A stretch of 64,000 nucleotides of DNA from Rhodovulum sp. ES.010 (GCF_900142935.1 NZ_FSRS01000001.1:2676001-2740000); one strand, 5' to 3'; positions 44,047 through 52,878 are shown, numbered from the stretch's first letter. Made by a program: numbers and translations. The notes: a model not told the origin generated them from the sequence alone.

Positions 44047-45674
44047 TGCGGGGTCTCCTGCCGGTCTTCCATCCAGCCGCGCAGGATGGCGACGGATTCG
44101 TCACGGCGCCGCTCGATCAGGTCGCGCAGACGATCCACCGGGTCCTCGTCGGTCGCGCCGAAGCCGCTGTCGGTGAAATCGGCCGGGTCCAGGGTGTTCA
44201 TCGTCATCGGGGCGGCCATCGGCAGGCCGGCCGGTTCGTCATCGGGATTGATCTCGCCATCGAGCCAGGGTTGGTTCAGCGCCGCCGGCTCGCCGCCCGC
44301 GGGAGCAGGCAGGCCGACCGGGCCGGGCCGGGCGCCGCCGGCCAGGATCGGGCGCACCACGAACAGGCCGAGGATCAGCGCGACCACGGCCAGAACGCCC
44401 AGCTGGATCAGGGTCAGCGGATCGAGCGCGACATCTCCGAACAGGCTGGACTGCGGGCCGGTGCCGAGTGTCTCCACCGGCTCGAAGGGCATCGACTTCA
44501 AGGTGATCACGTCGCCGCGCTCGGCATCGAAGCCGGCCGCCGAGGCGACGAGTTCGCGCAACGCCTCCAGCTCGGTCTCGGGGAGCGGGGCCCAGGTTTC
44601 GTTGCCCTGGTCGTCGAGCGAGGTGACGCCGTCGACCAGCACCGCGACGCTGAGCCGCTTGATCGCGCCGGGGGCCCGCAGGATCTCGCGCTCGGTCTCG
44701 GAGACCTCGTAGTTCACGCGTTCCCGGGTCTCGGTTTCCTTGCGTTGGGCGGACCGCTCGGCCGCGCCCTCGCCCTCGGGCAGGTTGCTGGCCACGGTGA
44801 CGGCGCCGCCGCCGGTGTCGCTGGAACTGGTGGACCGTTCCTCGTTGTCGGCGCTGATGGCGATGCGCGAATCGGGGTCGATGCGGCGTTCGCGGATCGA
44901 CTCGCTCTGCATCTCGGTCTCGACGCTGACCTCGACCACCGACCGTCCGGGCCCGAGGCGCGCGGCGAGCAGCCGCTCCAGCCGCGCCTTGAGCGCGTCC
45001 GAGCGGTCGTCGGCGCCGGAGCCGAATCCCGGAATGGCGTCGTCGGTGACGACCGTGCCGGTATTGGCGTCGATCACGGAGACGTCCTCGGGCGCCAGGC
45101 CGGCGACGCTGGAGGCGACGAGGAAACGCAGCGCCTTGGCCTGGGCGGGCGCCAGCGCGCCGCCGGCCGCGCCCACGGTGACCGCCGCCGACGGCTTGAT
45201 GTTGCGGGCGAAGGGCCGGGCGGTCGGCGTGGCGATATGCACGCGGGCGCTGCGGAACTGCGGGTTGGCCAGGATCGTGCGCGCCAGCTCGCCCTCCTTG
45301 GCGCGCCAGTAGGCCGCATCGAACATCTGCGAAGTGGTGCCGAAGCCCGACAGCCCGTCGAGCAGTTCGTAGCCGGCCGAGCCGTTCGCTGGCAGCCCGT
45401 CGCTCGCCAGCGTCATGCGCAGCGAGTCGCGCTGGCTGGCATCGACGTAGATCGCGGGGCCGCGCACCTCGTAGGCGACGCCGCTCTGGTCGAGCGCGCG
45501 GATCACGTCGCCCGCGGCGGCGCCGTCGAGCCCGGAATACAGCAGTTCCATGCGCGGCGTCGTGGCCACGCGCGACAGTGCGAGAACTGCGGCGAACATC
45601 GCCACGGTGGCGATGATCACGATCACCCTGCGGCGCGGGGTCAGCCCGGTCCAGATGGCCATAAGCTGCTGCAA
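44043..45674 (-). CDS. fliF: Flagellar MS-ring protein FliF
   Basis: FliF forms the ring in the inner membrane on which the flagellum is built. The 543-residue protein has two membrane helices, one near residues 14-32 (VIVIIATVAMFAAVLAL) and one near the end (LGVLAVVALILGLFVVRPIL), flanking a large periplasmic part with ELLYSGLDGAAAGDVI and ARVHIATPTARPFAR. A TTG is chosen as start because GGGAG lies seven bases before it; the ATG four codons later has no such site. The C-terminal tail that would bind FliG is present (DEDPVDRLRDLIERRRDE), although fliG is absent here. Confidence 0.94.
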   Translation of the reverse strand: MQQLMAIWTGLTPRRRVIVIIATVAMFAAVLALSRVATTPRMELLYSGLDGAAAGDVIRALDQSGVAYEVRGPAIYVDASQRDSLRMTLASDGLPANGSAGYELLDGLSGFGTTSQMFDAAYWRAKEGELARTILANPQFRSARVHIATPTARPFARNIKPSAAVTVGAAGGALAPAQAKALRFLVASSVAGLAPEDVSVIDANTGTVVTDDAIPGFGSGADDRSDALKARLERLLAARLGPGRSVVEVSVETEMQSESIRERRIDPDSRIAISADNEERSTSSSDTGGGAVTVASNLPEGEGAAERSAQRKETETRERVNYEVSETEREILRAPGAIKRLSVAVLVDGVTSLDDQGNETWAPLPETELEALRELVASAAGFDAERGDVITLKSMPFEPVETLGTGPQSSLFGDVALDPLTLIQLGVLAVVALILGLFVVRPILAGGARPGPVGLPAPAGGEPAALNQPWLDGEINPDDEPAGLPMAAPMTMNTLDPADFTDSGFGATDEDPVDRLRDLIERRRDESVAILRGWMEDRQETPQ

Positions 45675-45738
45675 GATGGGTCTCCCGATCCTGGGGGCTT
45701 CTGCCCCGTTTCTGCCGCACATCCTTCGCAGGCTCGGC

Positions 45739-45753
45739 TTAACAATCGGTTAG
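45739..45753. promoter_or_regulatory. CtrA-like motif between fliF and fliL
   Basis: TTAA-CAATCGG-TTAG matches the CtrA consensus at seven of eight half-site bases. It lies between the divergent fliF and fliL genes, 65 bases from the fliF start and 47 from fliL, and could control both. Confidence 0.5.
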
Positions 45754-45799
45754 CCCTCCTGCGGCTATAGAGGTGACGACGAACAAGGAGGCCCGGAAG

Positions 45800-46297
45800 A
45801 TGGCCGATGCGGCAACGGATCCGGCGGAAGAACCCGCCGGCAGATCGAAGAAGCCCCTGATCCTCGGGCTCGTGGGGGCGCTGGTCCTGGGCGGAGGCGC
45901 CTTTTTCGCGATCTATTCGGGCATGATTCTCGGGGGTGGCGACGAGGCGGCCCATGCCGCCGACGGCCATGGCGACGCCGACGAATCGGCGCTTGGCACC
46001 GTGACCTTCGTCGAGGTCGAGCCCCTGGTCATCAGCCTCGGACCCGACTCGCGCAGCCGGCACCTGCGGTTCCGCGCCCAGCTCGAGGTGACCCCGACCT
46101 ACCAGCAGGAGGTCGCGCTCCTGATGCCGCGGGTGCTCGACGTGCTCAACAGCTATCTCCGCGCCGTCGAGGCGGCGGAATTCGAGAAACCGACCGCGCT
46201 GATCACGCTCCGGGCGCAGATGCTCCGCCGCGTGCAGCTCGTGACCGGCCAGGGTCGCGTCCGCGACCTGCTGATCACGGAATTCGTGCTGAACTGA
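45800..46297 (+). CDS. fliL: Flagellar basal-body protein FliL
   Basis: FliL is a single-span membrane protein that associates with the stators. The 165-residue product has one membrane helix (about 20-42, LILGLVGALVLGGGAFF), a His/Asp-rich linker, and the periplasmic FliL domain with FVEVEPLVISLGP and the end VRDLLITEFVLN. AAGGAGG lies eight bases before the ATG, so this start is preferred over a GTG 27 bases upstream. A second FliL-like gene lies near 55 kb. A DUF6468-like gene follows after ten bases. Confidence 0.92.
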   Translation: MADAATDPAEEPAGRSKKPLILGLVGALVLGGGAFFAIYSGMILGGGDEAAHAADGHGDADESALGTVTFVEVEPLVISLGPDSRSRHLRFRAQLEVTPTYQQEVALLMPRVLDVLNSYLRAVEAAEFEKPTALITLRAQMLRRVQLVTGQGRVRDLLITEFVLN

Positions 46298-46307
46298 GGA
46301 AAGTGGA

Positions 46308-46760
46308 ATGGGTTTGATCGCGGATATACTGCTGATCGCCGGGGCGCTGGGCGCCACGCTCTACTGCCATGTGCTGGCGCGCCGGCTGCGCCGGTTCAAC
46401 GACCTCGAAAAGGGGATGGGGGGCGCGATCGCCGTGCTGTCGGCCCAGGTCGACGACATGACCAAGGCGCTCAAGGTGGCGCAGAACTCGGCGCAGCATT
46501 CCACCGACGGGCTGCAATCGCTGACCGGCCGGGCCGAGGACGTGGCGCACCGGCTGGAACTGCTGGTCGCCGCGATGCACGACCTCCCCGGGGAGGCCCC
46601 GCCGCCCGCGCCCGCGCCCCGCGCGGCCCCCGCGCAGGCGCAAGCGCCCGCCCCTGCGCCAGATCCGGCCCCTGCCCCGGCCGCCGCGCCCGCTGTCGGC
46701 GAGGATGAGGCGCCCGCGCCCCTCTTCCGGCGCCGGCGCATGCAGGAGGCCGCGGAATGA
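46308..46760 (+). CDS. DUF6468-like membrane and coiled-coil protein
   Basis: A 150-residue protein with an N-terminal membrane helix (residues 3-22), a short basic motif ARRLRRFNDLEKGMGGAI, a coiled coil to about residue 90, and a tail of Ala-Pro repeats. The first 75 residues resemble the DUF6468 domain found in alphaproteobacterial flagellar clusters. Its function is unknown. Location between fliL and a MotE-like gene suggests a stator or basal-body accessory. It overlaps the next gene by four bases. Confidence 0.75.
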   Translation: MGLIADILLIAGALGATLYCHVLARRLRRFNDLEKGMGGAIAVLSAQVDDMTKALKVAQNSAQHSTDGLQSLTGRAEDVAHRLELLVAAMHDLPGEAPPPAPAPRAAPAQAQAPAPAPDPAPAPAAAPAVGEDEAPAPLFRRRRMQEAAE

Positions 46761-47356
46761 GTCGGAAGACGTCCTATCTGCGCGGCGGCGCCGTTCTGCC
46801 CGTCATCGCCGGGCTGTTCCTGGCGTCGGGCTTGATCCGCTTCGGCGGCGGCACGGCGCAGGCATTGACCGAGGAGTTGCGCGGTCTCGCGGCGCGGGAA
46901 CCGGACGCGACGGCCGCCGCCCCCGCCGCCGAGCCCTGCCCGCCGCCGCCCGACATCGCCGAGGTGCTGGCCGCCCTGAAGGCGCGCGAGGCCGAGATCG
47001 ACGCCCGCGCGGCCGCGCTGGAGGACCGCGCGGCCACCCTGGAGATCGCCGAAGAGGAGATCGCCCGCCAGATGGCGGCGCTCGAATCCGCCGAAGCGGC
47101 GTTGCGCTCGACGATCACTGTCGCCGACGAGGCGGCCGAGTCCGACGTCGCCCGCCTGACCTCGGTCTACGAGAACATGAAGCCCGACGAGGCCGCCGCC
47201 CTCTTTGCCGAGATGGATCCCGAATTCGCCGCCGGGTTCCTCGGCCGGATGCGGGCGGACGCCGCCGCGGCGGTGATGGCCGGGCTCGACCCGCCGGTCG
47301 CCTATTCGATCTCGGTGATCCTCGCGGGGCGGAACGCGCGCGCGCCGCAAGAGTGA
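46757..47356 (+). CDS. MotE-like flagellar protein with MgtE N-terminal fold
   Basis: The 199-residue protein has an N-terminal membrane helix (about 10-32), a coiled coil (about 65-130), and a C-terminal segment YENMKPDEAAALFAEMD followed by FLGRMRADAAAAVMAGLDP, which matches the MgtE intracellular N domain of MotE. In Rhizobium, MotE is a periplasmic chaperone for MotC. The location just upstream of motA supports a stator role. Whether it acts on MotB or another partner is unknown. Confidence 0.82.
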   Translation: MSRKTSYLRGGAVLPVIAGLFLASGLIRFGGGTAQALTEELRGLAAREPDATAAAPAAEPCPPPPDIAEVLAALKAREAEIDARAAALEDRAATLEIAEEEIARQMAALESAEAALRSTITVADEAAESDVARLTSVYENMKPDEAAALFAEMDPEFAAGFLGRMRADAAAAVMAGLDPPVAYSISVILAGRNARAPQE

Positions 47357-47370
47357 TCAGCCTTTCTTAA

Positions 47371-47392
47371 CGCGGACTTGCGAAAGTCCGCG
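47371..47392 (+). promoter_or_regulatory. Hairpin in the leader before motA
   Basis: CGCGGACTT and AAGTCCGCG form a perfect nine-base stem closed by the stable tetraloop GCGA. It sits in the 64-base gap between the MotE-like gene and motA. No T-run follows, so it is more likely an RNA-processing or mRNA-stability element than a terminator. TTAA just before it is half of a CtrA motif with a poor second half. Confidence 0.4.
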
Positions 47393-47420
47393 GGACCAAG
47401 TCTTTAGCGGAGCCCTGCCC

Positions 47421-48290
47421 ATGTTCGGCATCATCGGGATCGTCCTCATCTTCGCGATGGTCTTCGGGGGCTACATGGCTGCCGGGGGCAAGCTCGGCAT
47501 CATCCTCAAGGCACTGCCCTTCGAGATGATGATGATCGGCGGCGCGGCCATCGGGGCCTTCGTCATCGGCAACGATCTGCCGGCTATCAAGCAGACCGCG
47601 AAGGATGTGGGCAAGGTCTTCAAGGGCCCGAAATGGAAGCCCGAGGATTACCGCGATCTGTTGTGCCTCCTGTTCGAGATGATCCGGGTCGCGCGGCAGA
47701 ACCCGCTGGAGCTGGAAAGCCATATCGAGGCGCCGAACGATTCGGCGATCTTCGGCCGCTATCCCCGGATCGTGGCCGACCACGAGGCGGTCGAACTGAT
47801 CTGCGACACGCTGCGCGCGGCAAGCATGAACTACGACGATCCGCACCAGGTGGAGGAGGTTCTGGAAAAGCGGCTCGAGGCGCACATGCACCATTCGATG
47901 CATTCGAGCCATGCGCTGCAGACGATGGCCGACGGCCTGCCGGCGCTCGGGATCGTCGCCGCGGTTCTGGGCGTGATCAAGACGATGGGCTCGATCGACC
48001 AGCCGCCCGAGATCCTCGGCAAGATGATCGGCGGCGCGCTCGTCGGCACCTTTCTCGGCGTGTTCCTGGCCTACGGCCTGGTCGGGCCGTTCGCCACGAA
48101 GGTGAAGACCGTGGTCGAGGAGGACGCCCATTTCTACCTGCTCATCCGCGAGGTGCTGGTGGCCAACCTGCACAACCATTCGCCCGCGATCTGCATCGAG
48201 GTCGGGCGCCAGAACACGCCCGGCGACCGCCGCCCCAGCTTCTCCGACCTCGAAGAGGCCTTGAAGGCCGCCAAGCAGGAGGCCGCATGA
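47421..48290 (+). CDS. motA: Flagellar motor stator protein MotA
   Basis: MotA forms the proton channel ring around MotB. The 289-residue protein has four membrane spans: about 1-20 and 30-50 at the start, and 170-190 and 200-222 later. Signatures are FGGYMAAGGKLGIILKALP at the start, MADGLPALGIVAAVLGVIKT with the essential proline in the third helix, and GKMIGGALVGTFLGVFLAYG in the fourth. The cytoplasmic loop carries charged residues that contact FliG. The stop overlaps the start of the next gene by four bases. Confidence 0.96.
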   Translation: MFGIIGIVLIFAMVFGGYMAAGGKLGIILKALPFEMMMIGGAAIGAFVIGNDLPAIKQTAKDVGKVFKGPKWKPEDYRDLLCLLFEMIRVARQNPLELESHIEAPNDSAIFGRYPRIVADHEAVELICDTLRAASMNYDDPHQVEEVLEKRLEAHMHHSMHSSHALQTMADGLPALGIVAAVLGVIKTMGSIDQPPEILGKMIGGALVGTFLGVFLAYGLVGPFATKVKTVVEEDAHFYLLIREVLVANLHNHSPAICIEVGRQNTPGDRRPSFSDLEEALKAAKQEAA

Positions 48291-50545
48291 GCCGGTTCCT
48301 GATCGCCCTCGCTCTCTTTCTGGCGCTGGCGGCGCCCGGCCTGGCGCAGACCGTGACGATCCGCTCGGGCGAACATGCCGCGTTTTCCCGGCTCGTCTTC
48401 GAGACCCCGCCGGACGCGGACTGGCGCCTCGGCCGCAGCGCCGAGGGCTACCTGCTCGCCTTCGAGAACGCGGAACTGGCGTTCCGCTTCGACGGTGTGT
48501 TCGACCTGATTCCGCGCACGCGGATCCGCGATGTCGGTGCAGCCGGGCCGGGGGAGGTCGCGGTGCAGGTCGGCGAGGGCGTCCATGCCCAGGCCTTCAC
48601 GCTGCGGCCCGGGGTCGTCGTCCTCGACATCCGTGACGGCCCCCCGCCGCAGGGCTCGCCGTTCGAGACGCCGCTTGCCCAGGCGCAGCCCGACCCGCCG
48701 CCCGCGCCCGTCCCCGAGCCGGTCGCGCCCCGCCCGGCCGTGCGCCTTCCGATCGATGTCGGTCGCACGCCGCCGCCGCCCCTTGTCGGTCGCTTCCTTC
48801 CGCCGGAGCGGCGCCCCGCCGCGCCCGACCCGCGGGTGGAAAGCGCGCGGAACGACCTGCTCAAGCAGATCGGGCGCGCCGCCTCGCAGGGCTTGCTGGA
48901 GCCCGCCTTCGACGTGGCCGACACGCCGCCCGCTGAGACGCCCGCCGCGCCGGAGCCGACCGCCGCAAGCGCCGAGCCGCCGCCCGAACCGCCTTTGCCC
49001 GGCCTTGACGACCGCGCGCATATGCGCGTCGAAACCAGCATCGACCGGGGGCTGGGCGGTGCGGACGGCGTGCCGCCGCAGTCCGCGACCGGAACGGCCT
49101 GTCTGCCCGAAAGCTATTTCGATTTCGTCCAGCTCGGCGCCGATGCCCGGCCCGCGACCCTGATCGCCGAGAAGCGCGGCGCGCTTCTGGACATGCGCGA
49201 CGTGCCCGACCCGGCCGGGGCGGAGGAGCTCGTGCGTGCCTATCTCGCCTTCGGCTTCGGCGCGGAGGCCCGCGCGGTGATCGACGAGGTGGGACTCGCG
49301 ACGCCGCCCGCGCCGGTCTGGCGGGAAATCGGGGCGATCTTCGACCAGGGGCATGCCCGGCGGCCCGAGCTCTTCGAGGGGCAGCTGTCCTGCCCGTCTC
49401 GCGCGGCGATGTGGGCCATCCTCGCCGCGAAGGAACTGCCCGACGACAGCACGGTCGACGAGGCCGTCGTCATCCGCAGTTTCTCGGAACTGCCGGTCCA
49501 TCTGAGGCGCCACCTCGGTCCGATCCTGGCCGACCGCTTCCTCTCTGCCGGGAACGCGGCGGCCGCCGACCGGGTGCGGAATGCCGTGGCGCGCGCGGGC
49601 GAGGCGGGCCGGACGGGCGACCTCGCCATCATCGAGGCGCGCCTCGACCTCTCGCGCGGGCAGGTCGACTCCGCCAACCGCCGGATCGAGGAAGTTCTGT
49701 CGAAGGGCGGCCTGGAATCGCCCGGGGCGCTGGCTCTGCGCATCGAGGCGGACCTGTCCGAGGACCGGCTGCCCGAGGCGGATGCGCTCGCCCTGGCCGA
49801 GGCGCTCGCCTACGAACGCCGGGGCACGCCCACCGGCCGTGGGCTCCTTGCGCTGGCGATCCGCGGCCACGCCGCGCGGGGCAATTTCGAGACCGCGTTC
49901 GGCATGCTCCGGCATCACGACCTCAAGACGGACGAGGCGTTGGCCAGCGAACTCATGATGCGCCTGGGACGCGCCGGCAGCGATGCCGACCTGCTGCGCG
50001 AGGCGGTTTCCGGCCTGCTCGCCGATCCCGAGGTCACCCTGCAGCCGCAGGCCCGCCTGGTGGCTGCGGGCCGCCTGCTCGACCTGGGCTTCACCGACCG
50101 GGCCGAGGAGATCGTGGCCGATGTCCCGCCCCAGGGGACGACCGTCGAGCGCGTCGCGCGTGCCCGCGTGGAATTGGCGCGGGGCCGACCGGGACCGGCG
50201 CTTCAGTACCTTTCCGGGCTCGAAGGCCCGGACTACGACCGCCTGCGGGCCGAGGCCGCCCGGCTGAGCGGCGACCTCGCGGCGGCGGCGCGCCACTACG
50301 GCGAGGCGGGCGAGACCGAGCGCCAGGCCGGCCTCGCCTGGCGCACCCGCGACTGGCCGCTTGTCGAAGCCGTCGGCGCCGATCCCCAACGCGGCTATGC
50401 CACGTTGCAGGACGAAACGCCCGCGGCACGCTACGCCCCCGAGGCCGCGCCGTCGCTCTCCGGGGCCCGCGCGCTGGTCGAGGGCAGCGGCGAGATGCGT
50501 GCCCGTCTCGAGGCGCTTCTCGGGGCGCAGGATGAAGGGCCGTAG
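48287..50545 (+). CDS. Large secreted repeat protein of the flagellar cluster, function unknown
   Basis: This 752-residue protein starts with a clean secretion signal (SRFLIALALFLALAAPGLAQ). Residues 21-120 form a beta-rich region (AAFSRLVFETPPDADWRLG) that looks like an AMIN-type domain, which often binds peptidoglycan. A proline-rich linker follows to about residue 260, and the remaining 480 residues are helical repeats of TPR or similar kind. Only a few cysteines are present. The ATG overlaps the motA stop, so it is translated with motA. It is not one of the standard flagellar proteins; location and export suggest a periplasmic partner of the stator. Many Rhodobacterales probably have it, but I know no name. 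Confidence 0.8.
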   Translation: MSRFLIALALFLALAAPGLAQTVTIRSGEHAAFSRLVFETPPDADWRLGRSAEGYLLAFENAELAFRFDGVFDLIPRTRIRDVGAAGPGEVAVQVGEGVHAQAFTLRPGVVVLDIRDGPPPQGSPFETPLAQAQPDPPPAPVPEPVAPRPAVRLPIDVGRTPPPPLVGRFLPPERRPAAPDPRVESARNDLLKQIGRAASQGLLEPAFDVADTPPAETPAAPEPTAASAEPPPEPPLPGLDDRAHMRVETSIDRGLGGADGVPPQSATGTACLPESYFDFVQLGADARPATLIAEKRGALLDMRDVPDPAGAEELVRAYLAFGFGAEARAVIDEVGLATPPAPVWREIGAIFDQGHARRPELFEGQLSCPSRAAMWAILAAKELPDDSTVDEAVVIRSFSELPVHLRRHLGPILADRFLSAGNAAAADRVRNAVARAGEAGRTGDLAIIEARLDLSRGQVDSANRRIEEVLSKGGLESPGALALRIEADLSEDRLPEADALALAEALAYERRGTPTGRGLLALAIRGHAARGNFETAFGMLRHHDLKTDEALASELMMRLGRAGSDADLLREAVSGLLADPEVTLQPQARLVAAGRLLDLGFTDRAEEIVADVPPQGTTVERVARARVELARGRPGPALQYLSGLEGPDYDRLRAEAARLSGDLAAAARHYGEAGETERQAGLAWRTRDWPLVEAVGADPQRGYATLQDETPAARYAPEAAPSLSGARALVEGSGEMRARLEALLGAQDEGP

Positions 50546-50619
50546 AGCGGCGGATATTCAGCTTTTCTCAACCGCCCGTCCCTAGTCTGGCCGACGACAC
50601 AGGGATCGGAAGGGCCAGA

Positions 50620-50781
50620 ATGGCACATCCACGTCGACACCGACTCGCCGCCGGCACCGGGGCCTCGGCCCCGACGGCACGTCCGCGCGCCGCCGCGCCG
50701 GGCGCCATGGGCGGCCCCCGGCTCCAGGCCGCGCAGAGGGCGCCACGCCCGCACGCGGGCCCCCGCCCCGGCGGAGGTTGA
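50620..50781 (+). CDS. Possible 53-residue leader ORF before flhA
   Basis: An ATG preceded by GGAAGG at a good distance opens a 53-codon frame that ends three bases before the flhA start; its last codons contain the flhA ribosome-binding site GGAGG. The product would be very rich in Arg, Pro and Ala, with no known motif. In DNA of this GC content such a frame can arise by chance. If translated, it could couple to flhA. The 74 bases before it hold no clear promoter. Confidence 0.25.
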   Translation: MAHPRRHRLAAGTGASAPTARPRAAAPGAMGGPRLQAAQRAPRPHAGPRPGGG

Positions 50782-50784
50782 GCC

Positions 50785-52878
50785 ATGCCGCAACTCGCTC
50801 TCAGCGACCTCTTCCGCCCCACGATCCTCCTGGCCCTCGCCCTGATGGCGGTCATCGTGATGATGATCCTGCCGGTGCCGGCCTGGATGCTGGATATCGG
50901 CCTCGCCGCCTCCTTCGCGCTGGCGATCCTGATCTTCACCGTCACGCTCTTCATCGAACGCCCGCTCGATTTCTCGGCCTTCCCGACCGTCTTGCTCGCC
51001 GCCCTCATGCTGCGGCTGTCGCTGAACGTGTCCTCGACGAAGCTCATCATCGGCCAGGGCCATACCGGCACCGGGGCCGCGGGCGACGTGATCCAGGGTT
51101 TCGCGATGTTCGTGATGGGGGGCAGCGTGTTCCTCGGGCTCGTCGTCTTCGGCGTGCTGATGATCGTGAACTTCATGGTCATCACCAAGGGCGCGGGCCG
51201 CATGGCCGAGGTCGGCGCGCGGTTCGCCCTCGACGGGATGCCCGGCAAGCAGCTCGCCATCGACAGCGACATGGCCGCCGGCGCCATCGACCATGCCGAG
51301 GCCAAGCGCCGGCGCGAGACCGAGCAGGCCGAGACCACCTTCTTCGGCTCGCTCGACGGCGCATCGAAATTCGTCAAGGGCGACGCGGTCGCGGGGCTGC
51401 TGATCACGCTTCTGAACCTCGTGATGGGGCTCGCCATCGGTACGATCATGCATGGCATGCCGCTCGGCCAGGCGTTTGAGACCTACGCGATCCTGACCGT
51501 GGGCGACGGGCTGGTGAGCCAGATTCCGGCGGTCATCATCTCGATCGCGGCGGCGCTGCTTCTGTCGCGCGGCGGCGCGCAGGGCACGGCCGATTTCGCG
51601 CTGCTCAGCCAGCTCGGCCGCCATCCGGGCGCGCTGGCCACGGTGGCGGTGCTGCTCGGTCTCTTCGCGCTGGTGCCCGGCCTGCCGTTCCTGCCCTTCA
51701 TGGCCGGCGCGACCGCGCTCGGCGTTGCCGCGGTGGCGATGCACCGGCGCAAGCTGCAAGAGGCCGAAACCGCCGCCAGCGCGGCGGCCGAGCCCGGCGC
51801 GGCCGCGGAGCCCGAAAGCCGGCTCGGCGATCTGCTCGACCTCGACGACATCCACCTGGAATTCGCGCCCGACCTGGTCGGCATGGTGCTCGACCCCGCC
51901 ACCGGGATCGAGGCGCGGATCAGCTCGATGCGCCGCCACGTGGCCGAGAGCTTCGGCCTGATCCTTCCCGAGATCCGTCTGACCGACAACGGCGCGTTGA
52001 CGCCCGGCACCTACGTGATGCGCATCCAGGGGGTCGAGCAGGCGCGCGACCGGCTGCGGCCCGAACAGGTGCTGGCGCTTCAGGCCGACAACGCCCTGGC
52101 GCTGCCGCCCGGCGAGGACGTGCGCGAGCCGGTCTACGGCGCCCCGGCCCGCTGGGTCCCGGCCGAAAGCCGCGAGGACCTCGCGCTGCAGGGCGTCACC
52201 GTGGTCAACCCCTCCGAGGTGCTGGCCACGCACCTGCTCGAGGTGGTCAAGCGCAACTTCTCGCGGCTGCTCACCCACAAGGCCCTGCGCCGGCTTCTGG
52301 ACGAGCTCACGAACCTGTCCGATCCCGACCGCGCCGCGGCGAACCGCCGGATGCTCGACGACCTGGTGCCCGAAAAGGTGCCCCAGGACCTTCTGCTGGC
52401 CGTGCTGCGCCTGCTGCTCGAGGAACGGGTGTCGATCCGCAACATCCCGCTGATCCTGGAGGCCATCGCCGAGGCCCGGTCCGCGCATGCCAGCGCCGAG
52501 TCGATCTGCGAGCATGTCCGCCGGCGCCTCGGCTTCCAGATCGTGGCCGAGCACCGGCGCGAGGACGGCACCCTGCCGCTGCTGCAGCTGGCCCCGGAAT
52601 GGGAAGAGTGCTTCGCCACCTACCAGATCGCGAACGACCACGGCGCACCGGATGTCGCGCTGCCGCCCGAGCAGTTCAACCGCCTCGCCGGCGCGGTGTC
52701 GGAACGCCTGGCGCGCGCGGGCGAGGGCGGCGTCTTCCCGGTGATCGCGACCTCCGGCCGCCGCCGGCGCTTCCTGCAGACCGCGCTCTCGGCCAAGGGC
52801 ATCTCCGCGCCGGTCCTCTCCTTCGAGGAGATCGGCACCAACTCGCGGCCCGCCCTCGTCGGCATGGTGGCGGCATGA
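50785..52878 (+). CDS. flhA: Flagellar export gate protein FlhA
   Basis: FlhA is the large export-gate subunit that receives cargo and couples proton flow to secretion. The 697-residue protein has about eight membrane spans in residues 15-310, the FHIPEP-type signature region VLLAALMLRLSLNVSSTKLI and the cytoplasmic loop MPGKQLAIDSDMAAGAIDHA near residue 153. The C-terminal cytoplasmic domain contains NPSEVLATHLLEVVKRNFS and TLPLLQLAPEWEE. Its stop overlaps the fliR start by four bases. Confidence 0.98.
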   Translation: MPQLALSDLFRPTILLALALMAVIVMMILPVPAWMLDIGLAASFALAILIFTVTLFIERPLDFSAFPTVLLAALMLRLSLNVSSTKLIIGQGHTGTGAAGDVIQGFAMFVMGGSVFLGLVVFGVLMIVNFMVITKGAGRMAEVGARFALDGMPGKQLAIDSDMAAGAIDHAEAKRRRETEQAETTFFGSLDGASKFVKGDAVAGLLITLLNLVMGLAIGTIMHGMPLGQAFETYAILTVGDGLVSQIPAVIISIAAALLLSRGGAQGTADFALLSQLGRHPGALATVAVLLGLFALVPGLPFLPFMAGATALGVAAVAMHRRKLQEAETAASAAAEPGAAAEPESRLGDLLDLDDIHLEFAPDLVGMVLDPATGIEARISSMRRHVAESFGLILPEIRLTDNGALTPGTYVMRIQGVEQARDRLRPEQVLALQADNALALPPGEDVREPVYGAPARWVPAESREDLALQGVTVVNPSEVLATHLLEVVKRNFSRLLTHKALRRLLDELTNLSDPDRAAANRRMLDDLVPEKVPQDLLLAVLRLLLEERVSIRNIPLILEAIAEARSAHASAESICEHVRRRLGFQIVAEHRREDGTLPLLQLAPEWEECFATYQIANDHGAPDVALPPEQFNRLAGAVSERLARAGEGGVFPVIATSGRRRRFLQTALSAKGISAPVLSFEEIGTNSRPALVGMVAA

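Noticed and set aside
46607..46720. Ala-Pro repeat DNA in the DUF6468-like gene as a mobile or regulatory repeat
   Set aside because: It is in frame, encodes a flexible tail common in such proteins, and varies from unit to unit.
47367..47381. A CtrA-like motif before motA (TTAA-N7-TTGC)
   Set aside because: The second half has two mismatches and lies inside the hairpin, which better explains the sequence.
48134..50389. A 751-codon minus-strand frame opposite the large secreted protein
   Set aside because: The plus strand has a proper signal peptide, start overlap with motA and domain-like layout; the minus-strand reading has none of these.
50546..50619. A CtrA-like motif before flhA (TTCA-N7-TCAA)
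   Set aside because: Two mismatches and no supporting position signal; too weak to list.
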